Part shown: piece after piece, positions 17,985-28,743 of the stretch
How the letters are laid out: every line of letters begins with the position of its first letter
Position numbering within the stretch: the first letter of the stretch is position 1
NCBI RefSeq assembly: GCF_039909015.1
Contig: NZ_CP150919.1
Coordinates: 6,486,501 to 6,550,500, forward strand
Reading direction: 5' to 3'
Source: Pseudomonas grandcourensis
GTDB lineage: Bacteria > Pseudomonadota > Gammaproteobacteria > Pseudomonadales > Pseudomonadaceae
DNA length: 64,000 nucleotides
The notes under the pieces: generated by a model
What the model was told of the DNA's origin: nothing
Database searches by the model: none
The model's input: only the letters and a program-made list of their open reading frames with translations
Made by a program: the position numbers and the translations under genes

Positions 17985-18905
17985 ATGCAGATCGGTAGTG
18001 TGCTTTTGCTTTTTGTCGGCCTGGTGGTCGCCATTCTGTTCATGGGTTTCAAGGTCGTGCCCCAAGGCTTTGAATGGACCGTCGAGCGCTTCGGTCGCTA
18101 CACCAACACGCTCAAGCCGGGGCTGAACGTTATCATTCCGGTCATGGACCGCATCGGCCGCAAGATGAATGTGATGGAAAGCGTGCTGGATATTCCGCCG
18201 CAGGAAGTCATCACCTCCGACAACGCCACGGTGCAAATCGACGCCGTGTGCTTCTTCCAGGTGGTCAACACGGCCCAGGCGGCCTACGAGGTCAACAACC
18301 TCGAACACGCCATCCGCAACCTGCTGCAAACCAACATCCGCACCGTGCTCGGCTCGATGGAACTCGACGCCATGCTCAGCCAGCGTGACGGCATCAACGA
18401 AAAACTGCTGCGAACCGTCGATGAAGCGACCGCTCCGTGGGGCATCAAGATCACCCGGATCGAGATCAAGGACATCAGCCCACCCGCCGACCTGATGGCG
18501 GCGATGTCGGGGCAGATGAAAGCCGAACGGATCAAGCGTGCACAGATCCTCGAGGCCGAAGGTCTGCGTGCCGCAGCGATCCTGACCGCCGAAGGCAAGA
18601 AGCAGGCGCAGATCCTCGAAGCCGAAGGCAGTCGCCAGGCCGCCTTCCTGGAATCCGAAGCCCGCGAGCGGCAAGCCGCGGCGGAAGCCCAGGCGACCAA
18701 AGTGGTGTCCGAAGCCATCGCCAGCGGCAACGTGCAGGCGGTCAATTACTTCGTGGCGCAGAAGTACATCGATGCGCTGGGCAAGCTGGCTTCGGCCAAC
18801 AACAGCAAGGTGATCCTGATGCCGCTGGAGGCCAGTTCGATGATCGGCGCGGTGGGCGGCATTGGCGAAATCGTCAAGGCCACTTTCGATAACAAGAAAG
18901 CCTGA
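17985..18905 (+). CDS. SPFH/band-7 (stomatin-like) membrane protein
   Basis: A 306-residue protein with one N-terminal membrane segment (about 3-22), a band-7/SPFH domain (about 25-200: [30 protein letters not shown]) and a helical Ala/Glu-rich C-terminal part ([17 protein letters not shown] repeats) typical of QmcA-like stomatins. The start at 17985 follows CAAGGAATCGTT. It is eight bases before an NfeD gene; stomatin-NfeD pairs are a well-known operon type, thought to organise membrane microdomains or membrane protein quality control. Confidence 0.92.
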   Translation: MQIGSVLLLFVGLVVAILFMGFKVVPQGFEWTVERFGRYTNTLKPGLNVIIPVMDRIGRKMNVMESVLDIPPQEVITSDNATVQIDAVCFFQVVNTAQAAYEVNNLEHAIRNLLQTNIRTVLGSMELDAMLSQRDGINEKLLRTVDEATAPWGIKITRIEIKDISPPADLMAAMSGQMKAERIKRAQILEAEGLRAAAILTAEGKKQAQILEAEGSRQAAFLESEARERQAAAEAQATKVVSEAIASGNVQAVNYFVAQKYIDALGKLASANNSKVILMPLEASSMIGAVGGIGEIVKATFDNKKA

Positions 18906-18913
18906 GGCGCGCC

Positions 18914-19363
18914 ATGTGGGCATTTTTGCAGCACCTTTCGTTCTGGGACTGGTTGGCGCTGGGCACGGTGCTGTTGATTCTCGAAGTTTTCGGCGCCGGC
19001 GGTTACCTGTTGTGGATCGGCATGGCCGCGGCAGCCGTAGGCGTCTTGACCTTCCTGCTGCCGGACCTGTCCTGGGAATGGCAGTTTCTGTTGTTCGGCC
19101 TGCTGTCGATCACCACCGCGTTGTACTGGTGGCGGCGTCAGCGCACGGCGATGCGTCCGAGCGATCAGCCGCACCTGAATCTGCGAGGTCAGGAGCTGAT
19201 CGGCAAAACCTTCGTGGTGCATGAAGCGATTGTCGACGGTCGCGGCAAGATCAAGGTGGCCGACGGCGTGTGGATGGCCCGCGGGCCGGACGCTGCCATT
19301 GGCAGCCGCGTACGGGTGGTCGGGCAGCAAGGCGCGATCCTGCTGGTCGAAGCGACGAATTAG
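18914..19363 (+). CDS. NfeD-like membrane protein (YbbJ type)
   Basis: A 149-residue short NfeD protein with three hydrophobic segments within residues 5-75 and a C-terminal OB-fold domain (about 90-147: LRGQELIGKTFVVHEAIVDG, GSRVRVVGQQGAILLVE). It lacks the protease domain of long NfeD proteins. It follows the SPFH gene by eight bases and is expected to bind it. Confidence 0.92.
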   Translation: MWAFLQHLSFWDWLALGTVLLILEVFGAGGYLLWIGMAAAAVGVLTFLLPDLSWEWQFLLFGLLSITTALYWWRRQRTAMRPSDQPHLNLRGQELIGKTFVVHEAIVDGRGKIKVADGVWMARGPDAAIGSRVRVVGQQGAILLVEATN

Positions 19364-19431
19364 GCAAACACGGAACTCGATTGGGGGTTGGCAATCCAAC
19401 CGCGTAGTCAACCCAGTGGAGTCACCCTGTC

Positions 19432-19749
19432 ATGCGTTTCAAACTTGCTGTCGCTACCGTCGCGCTGCTGTCTTTGCCTGTCGGTTCGGCGATGGCCGAT
19501 ACTTTTTGGCGTAACATTCTTACCTCCGGTGCAACCACCGGTTCGAGCTATCTGACATCCAAGGATAACAAGCTGGTCGTCGCGGCTCAGGACGATGCCA
19601 GCAGCTTCGTCGCCAGTGATGGCAGTATCCGCGGTCCATACCTGGAAGCGGCCATGCAGAAAGTCCGCGCCGACAACCCGGGCCTGCAGGCCACGGATAT
19701 GGAACTGGCGAACGCGATCCTGGCGAAGAATGCCGTGGCTTCGAAGTAA
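19432..19749 (+). CDS. DUF2388 family secreted small protein
   Basis: A 105-residue protein with a clear signal peptide (MRFKLAVATVALLSLPVGSAMA). The mature part (SYLTSKDNKLVVAAQDDASSFVASDG) matches the Pseudomonas-specific DUF2388 group, whose function is unknown. It is monocistronic with a strong terminator directly after the stop codon. Confidence 0.8.
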   Translation: MRFKLAVATVALLSLPVGSAMADTFWRNILTSGATTGSSYLTSKDNKLVVAAQDDASSFVASDGSIRGPYLEAAMQKVRADNPGLQATDMELANAILAKNAVASK

Positions 19750-19761
19750 GCGTTGCGAATG

Positions 19762-19793
19762 AAAAATGCCGCTCAATTGAGCGGCATTTTTTT
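19762..19793 (+). terminator. Rho-independent terminator
   Basis: AAAAATGCCGCTCAA pairs with TTGAGCGGCATTTTT, followed by extra T residues, 12 bases after the DUF2388 stop. Confidence 0.9.
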
Positions 19794-19830
19794 GCCTTGC
19801 GAACACAAGCCCCATGTTCACCGAGCCCCC

Positions 19831-19926
19831 CCCTGTGGGAGCGAGCTTGCTCGCGATAGCGGTGGATCAGTAAAAACTTCATTGACTGTCACACCGCATT
19901 CGCGAGCAAGCTCGCTCCCACAGGGG
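19831..19926. repeat. Inverted REP pair (REPIN)
   Basis: CCCTGTGGGAGCGAGCTTGC at the left is repeated in reverse complement at the right (GCAAGCTCGCTCCCACAGGG), about 40 bases of non-palindromic spacer between. It lies between convergent DUF2388 and gcvP genes. Confidence 0.88.
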
Positions 19927-19945
19927 GTATGTGCAGACTGAAATG

Positions 19946-22819
19946 TCAGCGGTAATCATCCACCGGCACACACGCGCAAAACAGGTTCCGGTCCCCATAC
20001 ACATTGTCCACCCGGTTCACCACCGGCCAGTATTTGTGAGCCTTGGTGTGCGCGTCCGGCGTGACCGCTTGCACGATGCTGTACGGCCGCTCCCACACGC
20101 CGGTGATATCGGCCAACGTATGCGGCGCACCTTTCAACGGGTTTTCTTCAGCCGGCCAGTTACCGTTTTGCACCTCGTTGATTTCCGCGCGGATGCTCAG
20201 CATCGCCCCGATAAAGCGGTCCAGTTCCGCCTTCGATTCGCTTTCGGTCGGTTCGACCATCAGCGTCCCCGGCACCGGAAACGACATGGTCGGGGCATGG
20301 AAGCCGTAGTCCATCAGGCGCTTGGCCACGTCCTCTTCGGTAATGCCGGTCAACGCCTTGAGCGGTCGCAGGTCGAGGATGCATTCGTGGGCCACCCGCT
20401 CGTTGCGCCCGGTGTAGAGCACAGGGAAAGCACCGGACAAATGCCGCGCCAGGTAATTCGCAGCCAGGATCGCCACTTCGCTGGCGTCCGCCAGTTGCGG
20501 CCCCATCATCGCGATGTACATCCAGCTGATCGGCAGAATGCTTGCGCTGCCCCAGGGCGCTGCGCTGACGGCGCCATTTTGCGGATGCGGGCCGTCGATC
20601 GGCACCACCGGATGGTTGGCCACGAACGGTGCCAGATGCGCCCGAACACCGATCGGCCCCATGCCCGGCCCGCCGCCACCATGCGGAATACAGAAGGTCT
20701 TGTGCAGGTTCATGTGCGAGACATCGGCGCCAATATCGGCTGGCCGCGCCAGCCCAACCTGAGCATTGAGGTTGGCGCCATCCATGTACACCTGCCCCCC
20801 GTGCTGGTGGATCACTTCGCAGATTTCGCTGATGCCTTCCTCATACACGCCATGGGTCGAAGGATAGGTCGCCATCAGGCAGGCGAGTTTGTCTGCGGCC
20901 TGCGCGGCTTTTTCCTTGAGGTCCTCCAGGTCGACGTTGCCCGCCTCGTCACACTCGACGATCACCACGCGCATCCCGGCCATTTGCGCCGACGCGGGGT
21001 TGGTGCCGTGAGCCGACGACGGAATCAGGCAGATATCGCGACCGCCCTGTTGCCGGCTCTCATGGTATTTGCGGATCGCCAGCAGCCCGGCGTATTCGCC
21101 CTGGGCACCGGAGTTGGGTTGCATGCAGATCGCGTCGAAACCGGTGATCGCACACAACCAGCGCTCCAGTTCTTCGATCATCAGCCCATAACCGGCGGCC
21201 TGTTCCTTGGGGACGAACGGGTGCAGGTTGGCGAACTGCGGCCAGGTAATCGGGATCATCTCGCTGGTGGCGTTGAGCTTCATGGTGCAGGAGCCCAGCG
21301 GGATCATCGATTGATTGAGCGCCAGGTCCTTGTTTTCCAGTTGCTTGAGGTAGCGCAGCATCTCGGTTTCGCTGTGATGGGCGCTGAACACGGGATGGCG
21401 CAGATAAGGCGAAGTTCGCGCCAGCCCTTCGGGAATTCCGCCAGGCAAGACCTCGGCATCCAGGTCATCGATGCTGAGCCCGTGATCGGCACCCAGGAAC
21501 ACGTCGAACAACTTCGCCACGGTGCCTTCATCGCAGGCCTCGTCGAGGCTCAGGCCCAGTTGTCCGCGCCCGAGAATCCGCAGGTTGATCTGCGTGGCCC
21601 GGGCACTTTCGATGATGGCGGTCTGGGTTCCGCCGACTTCCAGCGTCAGGGTGTCGAAGAAGTGCCGGTTGACCCGGGTGATACCGTTGCGCCCAAGCCC
21701 GGCGGCCAGGATGCAGGTCAGCCGGTGTACCCGCTGGGCGATCCGCTTGAGCCCTTCGGGGCCGTGGTAGACCGCATAGAAACTGGCGATATTGGCCAGC
21801 AGCACCTGGGCCGTGCAGATATTGGAGTTGGCCTTCTCCCGGCGGATATGTTGCTCGCGGGTTTGCAGGGCCATGCGCAGGGCAGTGTTGCCCCGGGCAT
21901 CTTTCGAAACTCCGATGATCCGCCCCGGAATCGCTCGTTTGTATTCATCGCGGCTGGCAAAAAATGCCGCGTGGGGCCCGCCGTAACCCATGGGCACGCC
22001 AAATCGCTGGGACGAGCCGAACACCACATCGGCACCCAGTTCACCCGGCGGGGTCAGCAACAACAGGCTCAGCAAATCCGTGGCGACACAGGCCAGGGCC
22101 TGTTGCGCGTGCAGATGATCGATCAGCGGCCGCAGGTCGTGGATTTCACCGTGGGTGTCGGGGTATTGCAGCAATGCGCCGAACACCTGGTGCTGCTTCA
22201 AGTTATCCACAGCGTCGACGATGAGCTCGAAACCGAAACCTTCAGCGCGGGTCTGCACCACGGAAATGGTTTGCGGGTGGCAGTTTTCGTCGACAAAGAA
22301 CAGGTTGCTTTTGGACTTGGCGACCCGCTTGGCCAGGGCCATTGCCTCTGCCGCGGCGGTGGCTTCATCGAGCAGCGAGGCATTGGCCAGCTCCAGGCCC
22401 GTCAAATCGATGGTCAGTTGCTGGAAGTTCAGCAGCGCCTCGAGCCGCCCTTGGGCGATCTCTGGCTGATAGGGGGTGTACGCGGTGTACCAGCCGGGAT
22501 TTTCCAGCACGTTACGCAAAATGACGCCCGGTGTAAGGGTGCCGTGGTAGCCCATGCCGATCAGGCTGGTCCAGACCTGGTTCTGCTCGGCATAACCGCG
22601 CAGCTTGGCCAGCGCGGCCTCTTCATCAAGTGCCGGGGGCAGGTCCAGCGCCCGGTTGAGGCGGATGCCCGGCGGTACCGTCTGCTCGATCAATTCGACC
22701 CGACTGCCCAGGCCGAGGCTGTCGAGCATCGCCTGTTGCTCGGCGGCATCGGGCCCGAGGTGGCGGCGCAGAAAGGCATTGGGGTCGCGTAACTGGCTCA
22801 GGGACGGCAACTGGGACAT
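19946..22819 (-). CDS. gcvP: GcvP, glycine dehydrogenase (decarboxylating), P-protein
   Basis: A 957-residue PLP enzyme, the decarboxylating P-protein of the glycine cleavage system; it passes the aminomethyl group to lipoyl-GcvH. It has the two-half structure of the long P-protein, with the PLP-binding Lys near residue 706 in [16 protein letters not shown]. Length is standard. gcvH and gcvT are on the same strand upstream, but a DegT-type gene in the opposite orientation separates them from gcvP, so gcvP must have its own promoter in the 150-base gap before 22973. Confidence 0.96.
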   Translation of the reverse strand: MSQLPSLSQLRDPNAFLRRHLGPDAAEQQAMLDSLGLGSRVELIEQTVPPGIRLNRALDLPPALDEEAALAKLRGYAEQNQVWTSLIGMGYHGTLTPGVILRNVLENPGWYTAYTPYQPEIAQGRLEALLNFQQLTIDLTGLELANASLLDEATAAAEAMALAKRVAKSKSNLFFVDENCHPQTISVVQTRAEGFGFELIVDAVDNLKQHQVFGALLQYPDTHGEIHDLRPLIDHLHAQQALACVATDLLSLLLLTPPGELGADVVFGSSQRFGVPMGYGGPHAAFFASRDEYKRAIPGRIIGVSKDARGNTALRMALQTREQHIRREKANSNICTAQVLLANIASFYAVYHGPEGLKRIAQRVHRLTCILAAGLGRNGITRVNRHFFDTLTLEVGGTQTAIIESARATQINLRILGRGQLGLSLDEACDEGTVAKLFDVFLGADHGLSIDDLDAEVLPGGIPEGLARTSPYLRHPVFSAHHSETEMLRYLKQLENKDLALNQSMIPLGSCTMKLNATSEMIPITWPQFANLHPFVPKEQAAGYGLMIEELERWLCAITGFDAICMQPNSGAQGEYAGLLAIRKYHESRQQGGRDICLIPSSAHGTNPASAQMAGMRVVIVECDEAGNVDLEDLKEKAAQAADKLACLMATYPSTHGVYEEGISEICEVIHQHGGQVYMDGANLNAQVGLARPADIGADVSHMNLHKTFCIPHGGGGPGMGPIGVRAHLAPFVANHPVVPIDGPHPQNGAVSAAPWGSASILPISWMYIAMMGPQLADASEVAILAANYLARHLSGAFPVLYTGRNERVAHECILDLRPLKALTGITEEDVAKRLMDYGFHAPTMSFPVPGTLMVEPTESESKAELDRFIGAMLSIRAEINEVQNGNWPAEENPLKGAPHTLADITGVWERPYSIVQAVTPDAHTKAHKYWPVVNRVDNVYGDRNLFCACVPVDDYR

Positions 22820-22972
22820 GACGGGCTCTCTCTTGACTGGCGCTCAGCGTCGATGCAACACGGTCAAACCAGCATAGCAGTCGATCTCCCGGTGGATGAC
22901 GTGGCGCGCTCGAGCAATCCGGATCATCATGTCCGCCGCCAACTTAATGTCCGCTGATCGGTGACTGTATCC

Positions 22973-24115
22973 ATGAGCCAACTGCCTTTCCTGCCGTTTT
23001 CCAAACCCACTATCGATGAAGCCACGATTGCCGCCGTCGGCGACGTATTGCGCTCGGGCTGGATCACCAGCGGCCCCAAGGTCCAGGCCTTCGAAGCGCA
23101 ACTCTCCGAGTATTTTGGCGGGCGCCCGGTGCGCACCTTCAACTCCGGCACCTGCACCATGGAAATCGCCCTGCGTATTGCCGGGGTCGGGCCGGGCGAT
23201 GAAGTGATCACCACGCCGATTTCCTGGGTCGCCACCGCCAACGTCATCCTGGAAGTCGGCGCCACCCCGGTGTTTGCCGACATCGACCCGGTGACCCGCA
23301 ACATCGATCTGGATCAACTGGAAGCGGCAATTACCCCCCGCACCAAAGCCATCATCCCGGTGTACCTCGCCGGATTGCCGGTGGACATGACGCGCTTGTA
23401 CGCCCTGGCGCAAAAGCACGGCCTGCGGATTGTGGAAGATGCAGCCCAGGCGCTGGGTTCCAGCTGGAACGGCCAGCGCATTGGCTCGACGGGGGACTTC
23501 GTGTCTTTCAGTTTCCAGGCGAACAAAAACGTCACCTCCTCCGAGGGCGGTTGCCTGGTGCTGAATACGGCCGAAGAAGTACGACTGGCTGAGAAATACC
23601 GGCTGCAGGGCGTTACCCGCAACGGCTTCGATGGCCTGGACGTCGACGTGCTGGGTGGCAAGTTCAACATGACCGACGTTGCCGCAGCCATTGGCCTGGG
23701 GCAATTTGCTCATATCGAAGCCATCACCGCTCATCGCCGTGACCTGGCCCGGCACTATTTCGCCTGTTTTGGCGCGGATTTCGAAGCGCAGTACGGGGCG
23801 CAACTGCCGCCAGCGGATTTCGAGAACAGTAACTGGCATCTGTTCCAGCTGGTATTGCCGGAGCGCAAGGATGGCAAACCGGCGCGGGCGACCTTCATGG
23901 AGCAGATGCAGGCATTGGGTGTCGGGATCGGCTATCACTACCCGCCGATTCACCTGTTGAGCCTTTACCGCGAGCGCGGTTTTAAGGAAGGCATGTTCCC
24001 GGTCGCTGAGCGGGTCGGTCGGCTGATTGTCTCGCTGCCGATGTTCACGGCGATGAGCAAAGCGGATGTCGAGCGTTCGGTGACGGCGGTGAAAGCGGTT
24101 TTGTGCGACGCCTGA
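22973..24115 (+). CDS. DegT/DnrJ/EryC1/StrS-family sugar aminotransferase
   Basis: A 380-residue PLP aminotransferase of the nucleotide-sugar (ArnB/DesI-like) class. The Schiff-base Lys is K185 in SFQANKNVTSSEGG, with a preceding VEDAAQALGSSWNG substrate/PLP segment and N-terminal FNSGTCTMEIAL. Length is normal for active members. A GTG start four codons upstream is possible, but the ATG at 22973 fits the family N terminus. It stands alone, inverted between gcvH and gcvP; no other lipopolysaccharide or sugar gene is near. The amino acceptor is unknown. Confidence 0.88.
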   Translation: MSQLPFLPFSKPTIDEATIAAVGDVLRSGWITSGPKVQAFEAQLSEYFGGRPVRTFNSGTCTMEIALRIAGVGPGDEVITTPISWVATANVILEVGATPVFADIDPVTRNIDLDQLEAAITPRTKAIIPVYLAGLPVDMTRLYALAQKHGLRIVEDAAQALGSSWNGQRIGSTGDFVSFSFQANKNVTSSEGGCLVLNTAEEVRLAEKYRLQGVTRNGFDGLDVDVLGGKFNMTDVAAAIGLGQFAHIEAITAHRRDLARHYFACFGADFEAQYGAQLPPADFENSNWHLFQLVLPERKDGKPARATFMEQMQALGVGIGYHYPPIHLLSLYRERGFKEGMFPVAERVGRLIVSLPMFTAMSKADVERSVTAVKAVLCDA

Positions 24116-24128
24116 GCCCGCAAATGAA

Positions 24129-24153
24129 AAAGCCCCGACGGATCGGGGCTTTG
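24129..24153. terminator. Bidirectional terminator
   Basis: AAAAGCCCCGA pairs with TCGGGGCTTT around CGGA, between the convergent aminotransferase and gcvH genes. Confidence 0.8.
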
Positions 24154-24169
24154 GGATGCTGCGTCAGGC

Positions 24170-24553
24170 TTATTCGCCGATGGCAGCCTTGTAGCCGGCG
24201 GCATCCAGCAGTTTTTCCAGATCGGCAGTGTTGCTTGGCTTGAGCTTGAAGATCCAAGCGCCGTACGGATCGGTGTTGAGCAATTCTGGCGAACCACCCA
24301 GTTCTTCGTTGATCGCAATCACTTCGCCGCTGATCGGGGCGTAAATGTCGGAAGCGGCTTTAACCGACTCCACCACACCGGATTGATCACCGGCGGCGAA
24401 GACTTTACCGACTTCAGTCAACTCGACGAACACCACATCACCCAGCGCTTCCTGCGCGTGATCGCTGATGCCCACGGTGACGGTGCCATCGGCTTCCAGA
24501 CGTGCCCATTCGTGACTTTCGGCAAAACGCAGGTCGGCAGGGATATCGCTCAT
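24170..24553 (-). CDS. gcvH: GcvH, lipoyl carrier protein of glycine cleavage
   Basis: A 127-residue H-protein carrying the lipoyl-Lys at K65 in VESVKAASD. It shuttles the aminomethyl group between GcvP, GcvT and the lipoamide dehydrogenase. A start 11 codons earlier is possible, but [10 protein letters not shown] after TGAGGACAAAGAAC is the family N terminus. About 50 bases downstream of gcvT in the same direction. Confidence 0.95.
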   Translation of the reverse strand: MSDIPADLRFAESHEWARLEADGTVTVGISDHAQEALGDVVFVELTEVGKVFAAGDQSGVVESVKAASDIYAPISGEVIAINEELGGSPELLNTDPYGAWIFKLKPSNTADLEKLLDAAGYKAAIGE

Positions 24554-24601
24554 GTTCTTTGTCCTCAGGAAATGGTCGGCGGGCATGCCCGCCAGAAAAG
24601 A

Positions 24602-25684
24602 TTAGATCAAGGTTTTGCCGTGGCGTACGAAGGTCGGTTTGACAACCCGGACCGGGTACCACTTGCCACGGATTTCCACTTCAGCGCGGTCGGCTGTTGC
24701 CATCGGCACGCGCGCCAGTGCAATCGACTTGCTTAGCGTAGGAGAGAAACTACCACTGGTGATCTCCCCTTCGCCAACATCGGCGATGCGGACCACCTGA
24801 TGAGCGCGCAAAACACCGCGCTCCTCAAGGACCAGTCCTACCAGTTTTTGCTGTACGCCGGTGGCCTGTTCGGTTTCCAGCGCCTTGCGCCCGATGAACT
24901 GCCGGGTGGCAGGTTTCCAGGCAATGCTCCAGGCCATATTGGAGGCCAAAGGTGAAATATCCTGCTGGATGTCCTGACCGTAAAGGTTCATGCCGGCTTC
25001 GACCCGCAAGGTATCCCGCGCGCCAAGGCCGATGGGAGAAATCCCGGCTCCGACCAGATCGTTGAAGAAGCCTGGCGCCTGATCAGCCGGCAGAATGATT
25101 TCCAGGCCGTCTTCGCCGGTATAACCGGTGCGCGCGATGAACCAGTCACCATCGGGCAGGCCTTCGAAAGGCTTGAGGAGCTGGATCAGGTTGCCGCGGG
25201 ACTGGCTGACCAGTTCGGCGATTTTTTGCCGGGCGTGAGGGCCCTGGATGGCCAGCATCGCCAACTCGGAACGCTCGCGAAGTTGCACGTCGAAACCGTC
25301 GAGATGCGCTTGCATCCAGGCCATGTCCTGATCGCGGGTGGAGGCGTTGACCACCAGACGATAACCCTCGTCGAGACGGTAGACGATCATGTCGTCGACG
25401 ATGCCGCCCTGCTCGTTGAGCATGGTGCTGTACAACGCACGGCCGGGGCTGTGCAGGCGTTCGACATCATTGGCCAGCAAATGCTGGAGCCAGGCTTTGG
25501 CCTGGGAGCCGCCGACATCGATTACGGTCATGTGGGATACATCGAAGACACCGCAATCGCGGCGCACCTGATGGTGTTCCTCGACCTGCGATCCATAATG
25601 CAGAGGCATGTCCCAACCGCCAAAATCGACCATCTTCGCGCCGAGTGCGAGATGAAGGTCATACAGAGGCGTACGCTGTCCCAT
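24602..25684 (-). CDS. gcvT: GcvT, aminomethyltransferase (T-protein)
   Basis: A 360-residue folate-dependent T-protein that transfers the methylene group from GcvH to tetrahydrofolate. Characteristic segments include KMVDFGGWDMPLHYGSQVEEH, the catalytic Asp region of GVFDVSHMTVIDVGG, and FIARTGYTGEDGLEI. A GAAGGAGAAACCC site precedes the ATG. The 150-base leader upstream does not contain a recognisable glycine riboswitch. Some pseudomonads carry two gcv sets; this appears to be the simple T-H set without glyA or sdaA attached. Confidence 0.95.
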   Translation of the reverse strand: MGQRTPLYDLHLALGAKMVDFGGWDMPLHYGSQVEEHHQVRRDCGVFDVSHMTVIDVGGSQAKAWLQHLLANDVERLHSPGRALYSTMLNEQGGIVDDMIVYRLDEGYRLVVNASTRDQDMAWMQAHLDGFDVQLRERSELAMLAIQGPHARQKIAELVSQSRGNLIQLLKPFEGLPDGDWFIARTGYTGEDGLEIILPADQAPGFFNDLVGAGISPIGLGARDTLRVEAGMNLYGQDIQQDISPLASNMAWSIAWKPATRQFIGRKALETEQATGVQQKLVGLVLEERGVLRAHQVVRIADVGEGEITSGSFSPTLSKSIALARVPMATADRAEVEIRGKWYPVRVVKPTFVRHGKTLI

Positions 25685-25840
25685 GGGTTTCTCCTTCCGG
25701 GCGTGGCGAAGGCGCGGGCAAGTGCTGCACGGACTGAATGCCTTGAAACAAAGGGCCTTCAGCCGATTTCAGCCACCTGGTCTGTCAGACGGACCGCACC
25801 GAATGCCGCGCATTGTAGCCGCAAGGTGTAGGACTGACAC

Positions 25841-27457
25841 CTAGCTGTTTCGATGTGCCGAGCGTCGGATCAATCCGATGACCGGTAACAGCCCGACCAG
25901 CACCAGGGTCAAGGCCGGCAAAGACGCCCGCGCCCATTCACCTTCGCTGGTCATTTCGAAGATTCGCACCGCCAGCGTGTCCCAGCCAAACGGGCGCATC
26001 AGTAGGGTCGCGGGCATTTCCTTGAGTACATCGACGAACACTAGCAGCGCGGCGCTCAACGTGCCGGGTAGCAATAATGGCAGATACACTTTGAAAAACA
26101 GTCGTGGCCCACTGACGCCAAGGCTACGTGCCGCTTCGGGCAAAGATGGCCGTATACGCGCCAGACTGCTTTCCAGCGGCCCGTAGGCCACTGCAATGAA
26201 GCGCACCAGATAGGCCAGCAACAACGCCGACAGGCTACCCAACAGCAGCGGCTTGCCCGCGCCACCGAGCCAGCCCGAGAGCGGGATCACCAGCTCGCGA
26301 TCCAGGTAACTGAACGCCAGCATGATCGATACCGCCAGTACCGAACCGGGCAAGGCGTAGCCCAGGTTGGCCAGACTGACCCCGGAACGAATGACCCGGG
26401 TGGGTGCCAGTCGTCGGGCAAACGCCAGTAACAAGGCGACGCTGACGGTGATCAACGCCGCCATCGCCCCCAGGTACAAGGTATGGACGATCAACCCGGT
26501 GTAGCGCTCGTCGAGATCGAAGCGCCCGCGCAGCCAGAACCACACCGCCAATTGCAGCATCGGGATTACGAAAGCGCAGGCGAACACCAGACCGCACCAC
26601 GTCGTGGCTGCCAATGCCTTGAGGCCTCGCAGGTGATACAGCGCCTTGACCCGTGGTCGCTCGTTGCTCGCCCGATTGGCCCCACGGGCACGCCGCTCGC
26701 CGTAGAGCACGAGCATTACCACCAACAGCAACAGGCTGGCCAGTTGCGCGGCGGATGACAGGCTGAAAAAACCGTACCAGGTCTTGTAGATGGCCGTGGT
26801 GAAGGTATCGAAGTTGAACACCGACACTGCGCCGAAGTCCGCCAGGGTTTCCATCAAAGCCAATGCCACGCCCGCACCGATGGCTGGCCGCGCCATGGGC
26901 AATGCCACCCGCCAGAACGCTTGCCAGGGCGATTGGCCAAGGACCCGCGCGGCTTCCATCAGGCCTTTGCCCTGGGCGAGGAAGGCGGTGCGCGCCAGCA
27001 GATAGACATAGGGATAGAAGACCAGGACGAGCACGACGATCACGCCACCCGTAGAGCGCACGCGCGGCAGCCGCAGACCACTACCGAACCACTCGCGCAG
27101 CAGGGATTGCACGGGCCCGGCGAAATCCAGCAGGCCGACGAAGACGAAGGCCAGCACATAGGCCGGGATCGCGAAGGGCAGCATCAATGCCCAGTCCAGC
27201 CAACGCCGACCGGGGAATTCGCACAGGCTGGTGAGCCAGGCCAGGCTGACACCCAGGACTGTCACGCCGACACCGACGCCTAGCACCAGGGTCAGGGTAT
27301 TGCCCAGCAAACGCGGCATCTGTGTGTCCCAGAGATGGGACCAGATCTGTTGATCGATGGTTTGCCAGGAAAGCAGCAGGACGCTCAGGGGCAACAGGAC
27401 CAGCGCAGCGATGGCGAAGACGACTGGATACCAGCGGCGTTGGGCGGGATGGGCCAA
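25841..27457 (-). CDS. Iron(III) ABC transporter permease (FbpB/SfuB type)
   Basis: A 538-residue double-length permease with about 12 membrane segments and two BPD-permease repeats (EAA-type loops near ARVLGQSPWQAFWRV and ARSLGVSGPRLFFKV). This architecture is that of ferric-iron importers of the FbpABC class. The periplasmic binding protein lies upstream across a REP-bearing gap. No ATPase gene is adjacent, so it must be elsewhere. The coding strand ends near 25841 and is followed by the gcvT leader. Confidence 0.9.
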   Translation of the reverse strand: MAHPAQRRWYPVVFAIAALVLLPLSVLLLSWQTIDQQIWSHLWDTQMPRLLGNTLTLVLGVGVGVTVLGVSLAWLTSLCEFPGRRWLDWALMLPFAIPAYVLAFVFVGLLDFAGPVQSLLREWFGSGLRLPRVRSTGGVIVVLVLVFYPYVYLLARTAFLAQGKGLMEAARVLGQSPWQAFWRVALPMARPAIGAGVALALMETLADFGAVSVFNFDTFTTAIYKTWYGFFSLSSAAQLASLLLLVVMLVLYGERRARGANRASNERPRVKALYHLRGLKALAATTWCGLVFACAFVIPMLQLAVWFWLRGRFDLDERYTGLIVHTLYLGAMAALITVSVALLLAFARRLAPTRVIRSGVSLANLGYALPGSVLAVSIMLAFSYLDRELVIPLSGWLGGAGKPLLLGSLSALLLAYLVRFIAVAYGPLESSLARIRPSLPEAARSLGVSGPRLFFKVYLPLLLPGTLSAALLVFVDVLKEMPATLLMRPFGWDTLAVRIFEMTSEGEWARASLPALTLVLVGLLPVIGLIRRSAHRNS

Positions 27458-27496
27458 GGAAAATCTCTCGCGAAATTTTGAAGTGTAGAGAAACGC

Positions 27497-27576
27497 AAAA
27501 AGACCGCAGCCTCCGGCAGCGCCTACATTGGGTTGGTGATCAACCTGTAGGAGCTGCCGAAGACTGCGATCTTTTG
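27497..27576. repeat. Inverted REP pair of the GATCGCAG...CTCCTA family, degenerate left arm
   Basis: AAAAAGACCGCAGCCT and AGACTGCGATCTTTT are outer arms; GCCTACA and TGTAGGAGC are inner. It lies between the binding-protein and permease genes, so it falls inside a likely operon. Confidence 0.7.
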
Positions 27577-27594
27577 ACCTTTAAAACAGCAGGC

Positions 27595-28599
27595 TCAGTT
27601 CCAGCCAGCCTTGTCCATCAGGCGAATCGCCTCAGCCTGACGCTTGCCGGCAATTTCCACAGGCAAGGTATCAGCGATGAACTTGCCCCATGCGGCGACT
27701 TCAGCCGATGGCTGCACGGTAGGGTTCGCCGGGAACTCCTGGTTCACGTCGGCAAAGATTTTCTGTGCTTCAGGGGTAGTCATCCACTCCACCAGGGCCT
27801 TGGCCGCTTCCGGGTGTGGCGCGTGTTGTGTCAGGCCGATACCCGACAGGTTGATGTGTACGCCACGGTCAGCCTGGTTCGGCCAGAACAACTTCACCGG
27901 CAGGTCTGGCTTCTGCTTGTGCAGGCGGCCGTAGTAGTAGGTGTTGACGATACCGACGTCGCACTGGCCGGCGTTGATCGCTTCCAGCACGGCGGTGTCG
28001 TCGGAGAACACGTCAGTGGAGAGGTTCCTGACCCAGCCCTTGAGGATTTCCTCGGTCTTCCCGGCGCCGTGCACTTCGATCATGGTCGCGGTCAGGGACT
28101 GGTTGTAGACCTTCTTCGCCGTGCGCAGGCACAAGCGGCCTTCCCATTGCTTGTCGGCCAGCGCTTCGTAGGTGGTCAGTTCACCCGGCTTCACCCGATC
28201 AGTGGAGTAGGCAATGGTCCGCGCACGCAGGCTCAGGCCGGTCCAGGCGTGTGAGGCGGCCCGGTATTGCAGCGGAATGTTGGCGTCGATGGTTTTCGAG
28301 GTGAACGGCTGGAGGATGCCCATCTGCTCGGCTTGCCAGAGGTTGCCGGCATCGACGGTGAGCAGCAGGTCGGCCGGCGTATTCGCGCCCTCGGCCTTGA
28401 GCCGCTGCATCAGTGGCGCTTCCTTGTCGGTGATGAACTTCACCTTCACGCCGGTCTTGGCGGTGTAGGCATCGAAGACTGGCTTGATCAGCTCGTCGAT
28501 TCGCGAGGAGTAGACCACCACCTCGTCAGCGGCCTGGGCGGCTGTACTGCCGATCAGGGTCAAGGCCAGTGCAGTCAGTAGACGCTTCGGTGCCAACAT
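27595..28599 (-). CDS. Iron(III) ABC transporter periplasmic binding protein (FbpA/AfuA type)
   Basis: A 334-residue binding protein with a signal peptide ([17 protein letters not shown], cleavage near AQA-ADE). The mature chain starts [19 protein letters not shown]; the C-terminal lobe has the NTYYYGR tyrosine cluster used for Fe(III) in the FbpA family. The start at 28599 is preferred because it places the signal peptide at the N terminus. Upstream, AATGATAAGGACTCACATT resembles a weak Fur site (low confidence). It contains seven Met/Cys in the mature chain, a useful contrast to the sulfur-poor SsuA and TauA. Confidence 0.9.
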   Translation of the reverse strand: MLAPKRLLTALALTLIGSTAAQAADEVVVYSSRIDELIKPVFDAYTAKTGVKVKFITDKEAPLMQRLKAEGANTPADLLLTVDAGNLWQAEQMGILQPFTSKTIDANIPLQYRAASHAWTGLSLRARTIAYSTDRVKPGELTTYEALADKQWEGRLCLRTAKKVYNQSLTATMIEVHGAGKTEEILKGWVRNLSTDVFSDDTAVLEAINAGQCDVGIVNTYYYGRLHKQKPDLPVKLFWPNQADRGVHINLSGIGLTQHAPHPEAAKALVEWMTTPEAQKIFADVNQEFPANPTVQPSAEVAAWGKFIADTLPVEIAGKRQAEAIRLMDKAGWN

Positions 28600-28743
28600 G
28601 GGAGCGGTCTCTCGATTGAAAAATGAGGGCAAATGATAAGGACTCACATTTAGCTTCTCAATCGAACCTTGCCGTGGAGGAGTTACCGGATGTTGCACAG
28701 GCCGAAGTTGAGGGCGAAGAGGCCATCAGCCTCAATAGAGAAG

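Noticed and set aside
19931..22792. A 953-codon open frame on the + strand, opposite gcvP
   Set aside because: It mirrors the strongly conserved gcvP on the other strand. Long antisense frames are expected in GC-rich genes and its product shows no recognisable family pattern.
25685..25840. A possible glycine riboswitch upstream of gcvT
   Set aside because: The expected conserved aptamer core and paired elements could not be found in the leader; it looks like an ordinary 5' untranslated region.
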